This document shows positions 45,400 to 50,353 of a DNA stretch of 50,353 nucleotides, piece by piece. The notes beneath the pieces are model-generated. The model saw only the letters and a program-made list of their open reading frames with translations, did no database searches and was not told the origin of the DNA. The stretch is from Colwellia marinimaniae (GTDB lineage: Bacteria > Pseudomonadota > Gammaproteobacteria > Enterobacterales > Alteromonadaceae). The stretch spans positions 1-50,353 of the forward strand of contig NZ_BDQM01000026.1 of assembly GCF_002207865.1 (NCBI RefSeq), in the 5' to 3' direction. The position numbers were made by a program, and so were the translations under genes. Numbering within the stretch: the first letter of the stretch is position 1; every line of letters begins with the position of its first letter.

Positions 45400-45611
45400 T
45401 TTCTATCTTTAATAGTCATGCCAACGGCTAAAAGCTGATGTATGCACTTTGTTTCTGGCTCAAGAGGTATTATTTATCAAGCCACCGGCAGTACCTTGTA
45501 ACAACTCAATGGCAGCGGCTCAACTTTACCCTGAGCCATTGTGGTCATAACGTTGGCCTAAGCGAGAAATTAATTAGCTTAGCAAGCACGACATTATTGA
45601 TTTTTTGATAT

Positions 45612-45641
45612 AAAAAAACAGTCCATAAGGGACTGTTTTTA
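45612..45641. terminator. Bidirectional terminator
   Basis: An 11-bp stem AAAAACAGTCC / GGACTGTTTTT with a 5-base loop has A and T runs on its flanks, suitable for ending transcripts from both converging genes. Confidence 0.85.
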
Positions 45642-45695
45642 GGCAGACTGTGCATAAAGGGAGTAAAAACTCCGCTTACTGCGTATATACCCGTT

Positions 45696-45741
45696 ACCAT
45701 TCAAAGTGCTCAAGCACTCTGAAACATGCATCTTGAATGGT
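45696..45741. repeat. Extragenic inverted repeat
   Basis: ACCATTCAA (45696-45704) pairs with TTGAATGGT (45733-45741), enclosing a near-palindromic AGTGCTCAAGCACT. From memory, similar arms recur between genes in Colwellia-like genomes, which would make this a repeat family member; this was not checked. Confidence 0.45.
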
Positions 45742-45751
45742 TATAAAGGGA

Positions 45752-46141
45752 TTAAACTTTAAGTTTTTTTATGATTGATGATGAATCAATTAGAGGGTTT
45801 CTCGGTACATAGCGCATAATACCCATTTTGTGCGGTAACTTGTACATATGTTCCATGTTATCACCGGCAACATGAATGTCAATCTTATGTTTTTGGTAAA
45901 AACTTGCATCATTATTCGGGGTAAGTGGGGCAACAATTACCTCATCAACACCCTTAATGTTCCGAATGATTTCACAGCGTTGTTCACAAGAAATAATAGG
46001 TGAACGCTTATAAGATTTAACGTCTTCGTCTGAATGTACGCCAACAATAAGGTAGTCGCCAAACTCTTTTGCTTTTTGTATAACCGATAAATGCCCTACG
46101 TGAAACAAATCAAATACGCCACTGGTGTATACTCTTTTCAT
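45752..46141 (-). CDS. Cytidylyltransferase (glycerol-3-P or ethanolamine-P type)
   Basis: A 129-residue nucleotidyltransferase, the length of TagD-type enzymes, that would join CTP to a phosphorylated alcohol. The nucleotide-binding HxGH motif appears as H14-V-G-H17 in YTSGVFDLFHVGH. VGVHSDEDVKSYKRSPI and the C-terminal PLIDSSSIIKKLK, a variant of the RTxGISTT signature, are present. The departure from that signature makes glycerol-3-phosphate only one of several possible substrates; ethanolamine phosphate or another polyol phosphate is possible. It follows, on the same strand, a CDP-alcohol phosphotransferase gene 270 bases upstream, so the two may act in sequence to build a lipid head group. 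A good AGGAG site precedes the ATG. Confidence 0.83.
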   Translation of the reverse strand: MKRVYTSGVFDLFHVGHLSVIQKAKEFGDYLIVGVHSDEDVKSYKRSPIISCEQRCEIIRNIKGVDEVIVAPLTPNNDASFYQKHKIDIHVAGDNMEHMYKLPHKMGIMRYVPRNPLIDSSSIIKKLKV

Positions 46142-46410
46142 CTTTATTACTCCTATACATATCGAACATATAAAAAATACTTTTGCTATATGCGCTATTC
46201 AAATCGTCCTCGCTGCAAACTCACTCTGTGGTGAAAATGTCGGGAATAGCGAACAGTTCGCTGTTAAAGATCGATCTCAGTACCTAAACCGTGTTTACTA
46301 ACCACGGTAACTAAGGGTACTTATTTTATTGAATAGCTATGGCTTTAGGCGCCATGCATCATTATCGTTGCCTGAATGACAGTTAAAAATATCACTCAGG
46401 TGTAAATATT

Positions 46411-47064
46411 CTAGACTAGCAACCAGCCATAAGCCACAGTGATAAATAAAGTGTATAGAGCAAGGACATAATACCAACTACCACTGAGTTTTGGTGTTCT
46501 TATCGAGGCTACATTGAGAGCTGCTATTACCAGGATGGTAATATAAAGAACGATAGTGAATGCCGAAGTCGAGATAAAACGCTCTAACAGAAAAACAAAA
46601 ACAAGAATGATGGCATTATTATCAGAGGCAAGACCTTGATAGGTGGATTTTCCATCTAAGCCATAAACATTAAAATAACTTAGTCGTAAGACGCAAGCGG
46701 CAACAATAATAAAAGCACCGGGAAAGAATATAGGATCGTAATTGCCATAGCTCAATAAGATAACGGCCGGGCAGATGCCAAAGCTGACAAGATCGATGAG
46801 TGAATCTACTTGTCCACCCACTTGACCTTGCTTAGCCGTTCGGTTTTTCATTTTACGAGCAATTTTGCCATCATTCCAATCAAAAAATACTGCCCAAATT
46901 AATCCTATCATCGCGGCAGGGTATATGCCGATCAAGGCAAAGTATAGTGCTAATAATGCTGAAAAAAGACCAACCAAAGAACAAATGTTTGGTAAGTCAA
47001 AGGCAAGTGATATTATCGAAGGAGGTGTTGTCGACGGATTACTATCTGTTTTTACTGATGGCAT
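46411..47064 (-). CDS. CDP-alcohol phosphatidyltransferase family membrane protein
   Basis: A 217-residue polytopic membrane enzyme (about six hydrophobic segments) that would transfer a phospho-alcohol or phosphatidyl group from a CDP-activated donor. The catalytic signature DWNDGKIAR, then GGQVDSLID, provides the D-x2-D-G-x2-A-R and G-x3-D-x3-D elements. The spacing between AR and the glycine is about four residues longer than in classical phosphatidylserine synthases. The following LVSFGICPA resembles that group. Which CDP-substrate it uses cannot be read; the cytidylyltransferase downstream could supply it. The ATG at 47064 follows GAGAG. Confidence 0.85.
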   Translation of the reverse strand: MPSVKTDSNPSTTPPSIISLAFDLPNICSLVGLFSALLALYFALIGIYPAAMIGLIWAVFFDWNDGKIARKMKNRTAKQGQVGGQVDSLIDLVSFGICPAVILLSYGNYDPIFFPGAFIIVAACVLRLSYFNVYGLDGKSTYQGLASDNNAIILVFVFLLERFISTSAFTIVLYITILVIAALNVASIRTPKLSGSWYYVLALYTLFITVAYGWLLV

Positions 47065-47619
47065 GAATCACTCTCATTGTGAATTAATTATATTTTTTGG
47101 ATATTAATCTAAAGAGTGAACAACTAGAGGGTATTGTTATCGATACGAGTTTTTTAATGTAGTTAATTTTCTTACGGGAAGTCTTATAACATTAAATTAC
47201 TTTGTCTATAAAATATTTGTCATCAATAGATAATTTGGCATGAATATAGCATATTTTTCATACTCAATCTTATTTATTTCTACTTATCTTTATATTAGCT
47301 AAGATAAAAAGGTAGCTATTATTCTAATTTCTCGACTAATTATTCCTTAAGCGGTTGTTTATATTATTTTTTATTTGTAAATGGAAAGTTACAAGTAACC
47401 ATGAACGCTATAAGATGTATTACTGAACATTGGCCATCACAGCTTGATGAGTATATTTTAGTATATTCGGGCGACATGAGATAAAGCCTGCTTTGACTCA
47501 AAGGTAATATTTATGGCAAATATTCTGTACTAAAGTCTTCACTACGCACTAGAGCAATTGAGCTATTTAGCCACTGGCTACTCGAGCCTTGTATTGTTGT
47601 TTTGATGGTAATAGGCTAA
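47065..47619. other. 555-base gene-free region
   Basis: An AT-rich stretch between the lrgB stop and the start of the CDP-alcohol transferase gene, both on the minus strand. Only tiny unsupported reading frames are present. It must contain the promoter of the transferase gene; nothing else is recognised. Confidence 0.55.
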
Positions 47620-48315
47620 TTAAATCATTGAAAATAAAACAATAACGACAGTTGTTAATAAGCCGTTTAAGCACATCGCTAATACTGAAAAGGCGGCACA
47701 TTGCTCACTAATTTGTACCGCAGAGGATGTTCCTATAGCGTGTGAGGCAATACCCAGTGATAAGCCCTTACTTATATCGTGTTTTATTGCCAGCAAGGAA
47801 AATAGTGGCGTTGCTAATGCGGCGCCAATAATGCCACTGATAATGACAAAAATGACCGCGATAGCCGGAATGCCACCAACGAGTTTAGTAATATCAATAG
47901 CAATAGGCGAGGTGATTGATTTACTGATCATGCTCAAAAGTAATGAGCCATCAACCTTGAATAACCAAAGTAACAATAGCGCCGAGCAGGGCGATATTAT
48001 CGCACCCAGCAATAAAGGGAAAAATATAGCGCTTTTGTATTTTGCTAATACCGCTAAGTTTTTATAGAGCGGCACGCCTAATGCTACGGTTGCTGGGGCT
48101 AGCATCATCATAATCACTTGGCTATTTTGTTGATAAGCTTCAATAGAAATATCAAAGGTATGCAATAAAGCGACCAGTACCACGCCACTGAGTATTAACG
48201 GGTGCGCTAAAGGGAATTGTTTACAGTAGTGATATAATTTGCTTGATAACTGAAAAACGGTCCACGTTATTAACAGATTAGCTGCCAGCAGAAGTAACAT
48301 AGTTGAGTTTTGCAT
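47620..48315 (-). CDS. lrgB: LrgB-family membrane protein
   Basis: A 231-residue polytopic inner-membrane protein of the LrgB/CidB (YohK) family. Family blocks are visible: KSITSPIAIDITKLVGGIP near the middle, and GLSLGIASHAIGTSSAVQIS and AFSVLAMCLNG toward the end. With LrgA it forms a pair proposed to control murein hydrolase release, lysis, or export of metabolites such as pyruvate. Its ATG overlaps the lrgA stop by one base (TAATG), so translation is coupled. Confidence 0.9.
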   Translation of the reverse strand: MQNSTMLLLLAANLLITWTVFQLSSKLYHYCKQFPLAHPLILSGVVLVALLHTFDISIEAYQQNSQVIMMMLAPATVALGVPLYKNLAVLAKYKSAIFFPLLLGAIISPCSALLLLWLFKVDGSLLLSMISKSITSPIAIDITKLVGGIPAIAVIFVIISGIIGAALATPLFSLLAIKHDISKGLSLGIASHAIGTSSAVQISEQCAAFSVLAMCLNGLLTTVVIVLFSMI

Positions 48316-48740
48316 TACTTGTCAGTATCCATTGTTGACGCATTTACTGAGTGTTTCACTGATACTTTTGTCGCAGCTTCAATTAGTTTATCACTGAGCA
48401 GACTAGTAACCGCTAGGGTAACTAAGGTGCTGATAAAAAGTGCCAGCAAACAGGCAAGCCAATAATCTGCTAACGCTGGCCAAAATAAGGTGATTGTTAC
48501 CACATAGGGGATGAAAAATATCGCCATGTTTTTTAGCAAAAATCTACTGGCGATATCAAGTGATTCTGGTACTTGCTTTAATAATATACAAGCTGCGCAG
48601 CAAGCTATTAGGCCAATGATTGCTGCTGGTAACGGGATTAAAGCACTCAATAATTCACCCATAAGCAAATAAATAAATATTTGGCAAAAGCCTAAGACCG
48701 TTAAATGAAGTTTTTTTAGCTTTGCTATTTTATTTTTCAT
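48315..48740 (-). CDS. lrgA: LrgA/CidA-family holin-like protein
   Basis: A small membrane protein of 141 residues with four hydrophobic segments (CQIFIYLLMGELLSALIPLP, IIGLIACCAACILL, MAIFFIPYVVTITLFW and WLACLLALFISTLVTLAV), typical of LrgA/CidA holin-like proteins. The ATG at 48740 is used, with AGAGG upstream; a GTG at 48752 is an alternative. It is the first gene of the lrgAB operon. A strong hairpin at 48761-48790 lies just upstream of the ribosome-binding site. No lytSR genes are in the window. Confidence 0.87.
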   Translation of the reverse strand: MKNKIAKLKKLHLTVLGFCQIFIYLLMGELLSALIPLPAAIIGLIACCAACILLKQVPESLDIASRFLLKNMAIFFIPYVVTITLFWPALADYWLACLLALFISTLVTLAVTSLLSDKLIEAATKVSVKHSVNASTMDTDK

Positions 48741-48760
48741 ACACCTAATCACACCTCTTT

Positions 48761-48790
48761 GCCGTTAATGCTTAGCGAAGTATTAACGGC
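48761..48790. promoter_or_regulatory. Hairpin just upstream of lrgA start
   Basis: GCCGTTAATGCTT and AAGTATTAACGGC form a 13-bp stem, complete if one G-U pair is allowed, with a 4-base loop AGCG. On the lrgA strand it ends about 20 bases before the ATG, directly before the AGAGG site, so it lies in the leader or overlaps the promoter. Without a T-run, an operator or translational control element is as likely as a terminator. Confidence 0.5.
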
Positions 48791-48900
48791 TTGCTCTGAT
48801 GGCTACCTTGCCACCGGCCATAGGGACCTTCAATGCCAGGTGCGCCTGAAAAGATAATACCCTTTAACTTATTGTTAAGTAATAAATATTAATTTATTGA

Positions 48901-49584
48901 ACTGTTGGTAAAGAACTTGAAAAATTGATGATAGCTATGGAAACCGGTGCACGAGGTTTTTTGATCACAGGTAAAGATAGTTTTCTTGAACCCTTTAATA
49001 AAGCTCAACAGGTTTGGCAAGAAAAAAATAAAGCGTTGCAAGAGCTTGTTTCGGACAATGATAAGCAGGTCGCTAGGTTGAAGTTAATTGATAAACTGGA
49101 AGGACAATGGTTGCAACAATCGGCAGAAGTCGAAATCAGTACCCGAAGAAATGTAAAGAGCAAAGAGATAAGTCTTGAATATATGCAAAACACCTTGCGA
49201 GCAGGGCATGGTAAAAAAATATTAGAGCAACTTAGCACTTCACTGGATGAATTAACTACTATTTTTGTCCAGTCAAATACCTTAATTGGTGAAAATATTA
49301 TTTTAGCCATTGGCAAGGCTTTAGTAGACCAAGAGACGGGACAAAGAGGATTTTTAATTACCGGTAGAGCTGAGTTTTTACAGCCATATGAAAATGCAAA
49401 AAACGCCATAGCACCTCTATTTAAATAGCTGCGCAAACAGGTAGAGAATAACTATAAATCTACGGTTGTTTTACCACACCTTGAGAATATTCAAAAGTTG
49501 TCTAGTCGTTGGTTGCATGAAGCAGCCATTCCTGAAATTTCAACTCGTCGAAAAATAAATAAAACGGGTTTATCGACGTTTTAA
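48901..49584 (+). pseudogene. CHASE3-domain sensor remnant
   Basis: Two tandem CHASE3-type sensor domains without any output domain. The first repeat has METGARGFLITGKDSFLEPF and the second QETGQRGFLITGRAEFLQPY; both continue to an ISTRR motif. A TAG at 49426-49428 interrupts the second repeat, and the same frame continues with clear family sequence (LSSRWLHEAAIPEISTRR) to a stop at 49582-49584. The N-terminal membrane helix and everything after CHASE3 (kinase, cyclase or chemoreceptor) are gone; in frame, a stop lies immediately upstream at 48898. It is a decayed fragment of a sensor gene. Confidence 0.82.
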
Positions 49585-49693
49585 CGCAGAGCATTGGATA
49601 AATGGGGTGTTGAGCAAGTACCACTTATCCATGTTCAGGTTATCTAGCTATACTAAGGTTAGTCGTTAATGAATTGCTAAATAGGATGCTACT

Positions 49694-49918
49694 ATGCATG
49701 TACAACTTCTAGTAACACAAACCGATTTTTGTTTGCCTAACCTTATGCGAGAGCTTGAAGATGTTGGCATAAGTTATAGTGTTGAATATATTGAAGATAA
49801 TCCAGAATTAGTTGCCAGTCATCAAATACGACACTCACCCAATATACTGATTAATGGCAGTTTGATATTTAGATCTCAGCCGAGCATAGGAGAGCTGCGC
49901 ACATTCTTTTTGGGTTAA
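49694..49918 (+). CDS. Small thioredoxin-fold protein
   Basis: A 74-residue protein with glutaredoxin-like layout: LLVTQTDFCLPNLMREL, then IEDNPELVASHQIRHSPNILINGSLIF with the cis-proline-type position before the third strand. Only one cysteine occupies the active-site area (FCLPN), so it would be a monothiol-type protein or a binding protein. AGGATG precedes the ATG. It is 13 bases ahead of a VOC-family gene, so the two are probably co-transcribed. Function unknown. Confidence 0.65.
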   Translation: MHVQLLVTQTDFCLPNLMRELEDVGISYSVEYIEDNPELVASHQIRHSPNILINGSLIFRSQPSIGELRTFFLG

Positions 49919-49931
49919 CGGTGTAATTATT

Positions 49932-50324
49932 ATGGCTTGTTTAACTCATATTGCTTTGCATGTTAAAGATGTAGCTAGTTGTGTCACTTTCTACCAAGAT
50001 TATGCCGGCATGCAGTTAGTACGCGATCGACACGTTAATGGTAAACATATTATTTGGTTAGCTGAGCCAGGTAAAGCCGCGCAATTTATTTTTGTCATCT
50101 TACCTGATGGACCAGGACATCAACAATCATCAATGGATTTTTCTCATTTTGGTTTTGCCTTGGCAAGTCAGCAACAAGTGGATGCGATAGCTCAGAAAGC
50201 TGAAAAAGAGGGTCGACTATTGTGGCCGGTAAGACAAGAACCATATCCTGTTGGCTATTATTGCGGTGTGTTAGATCCTGATGGCAATAGAGTAGAGTTT
50301 AGTTATGGTCAGCCATTAGGATAG
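49932..50324 (+). CDS. VOC-family (glyoxalase/dioxygenase-fold) protein
   Basis: A 130-residue single-unit vicinal oxygen chelate protein. It opens with LTHIALHVKDVASCVTFYQDY, carries a histidine in SHFGFAL and ends with the family's DPDGNRVEFSYG, providing the usual His/Glu metal ligands. The fold covers glyoxalase I, extradiol dioxygenases and resistance proteins; the substrate is not evident. It lies 13 bases after the thioredoxin-fold gene. Bases 50325-50353 hold nothing. Confidence 0.85.
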   Translation: MACLTHIALHVKDVASCVTFYQDYAGMQLVRDRHVNGKHIIWLAEPGKAAQFIFVILPDGPGHQQSSMDFSHFGFALASQQQVDAIAQKAEKEGRLLWPVRQEPYPVGYYCGVLDPDGNRVEFSYGQPLG

Positions 50325-50353
50325 CCTTGCTTCATTTTGTTAAGCCAAGCATT

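Larger units (their letters stand above)
45400..45751. other. Gap between SYLF gene and cytidylyltransferase gene
   Basis: 352 bases without a gene hold one strong terminator (45612-45641) and an extragenic inverted repeat (45696-45741). The genes on both sides point at it. Confidence 0.6.

Noticed and set aside
47065..47619. Small protein genes in the gap before the CDP-alcohol transferase
   Set aside because: Only frames under about 30 codons without ribosome-binding sites or recognisable composition were found.
49005..49436. 143-codon minus-strand frame over the CHASE3 remnant
   Set aside because: The plus strand carries clear CHASE3 repeats; the minus frame has no recognisable features.

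Overview
The window looks like chromosomal DNA of a marine gammaproteobacterium of the order Alteromonadales, most likely Colwelliaceae (Colwellia or Thalassotalea-like). This is inferred from AT-rich coding, the mix of secreted subtilases with PPC and PA domains, a hybrid sensor kinase with an AraC output, selD-selU, and an IS200/REP-type transposase relic. No rRNA, tRNA, CRISPR array, intact insertion sequence or prophage was seen. The assignment rests on recognising protein families by eye, not on a search.

Layout. 1-8.9 kb: a truncated old-yellow-enzyme relic, metY, the selenium pair selD-selU, a scar made of a truncated cysteine-synthase copy and a decayed REP-type transposase, dsdA, the intact cysteine-synthase paralogue, and a double-cupin gene. 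8.9-15.4 kb: an HxlR regulator facing the cupin gene across a perfect palindrome, a DnaQ-like exonuclease, a LysR regulator divergent from a DJ-1/YqhD/CurA-like carbonyl-detoxification operon, and an M50 membrane protease. 15.7-25.8 kb: a 1008-residue hybrid kinase, an 837-base gene-free stretch with repeats and hairpins, and gltBD (glutamate synthase).

26-42 kb is a secretion-oriented block: a beta-propeller sensor with a degenerate GGDEF domain, three S8 proteases of different architecture, an FG-GAP/TSP3/LruC protein with a partner lipoprotein, and a secreted lipase-like hydrolase with a membrane-anchored partner of unknown function. A small 3'-end relic of an M50 protease gene lies between two of these genes.

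42-50 kb: a 774-residue fusion of cysteine desulfurase, ETHE1-like persulfide dioxygenase and rhodanese, with a consensus FNR box upstream; a SYLF-domain protein; a CTP-transferase and CDP-alcohol phosphotransferase pair; lrgAB; a CHASE3 pseudogene; a thioredoxin-fold protein and a VOC protein.

The best candidates for something little described are the three-enzyme sulfur fusion under a probable anaerobic switch, the subtilase with an 11-residue DTLLWRM repeat tail beside a propeller sensor with a dead-looking GGDEF domain, and the lipase plus anchored-partner operon. Sulfur and selenium chemistry recurs (metY, cysteine-synthase paralogues, selD-selU, the fusion), but the sequence gives no evidence that these loci are co-regulated.
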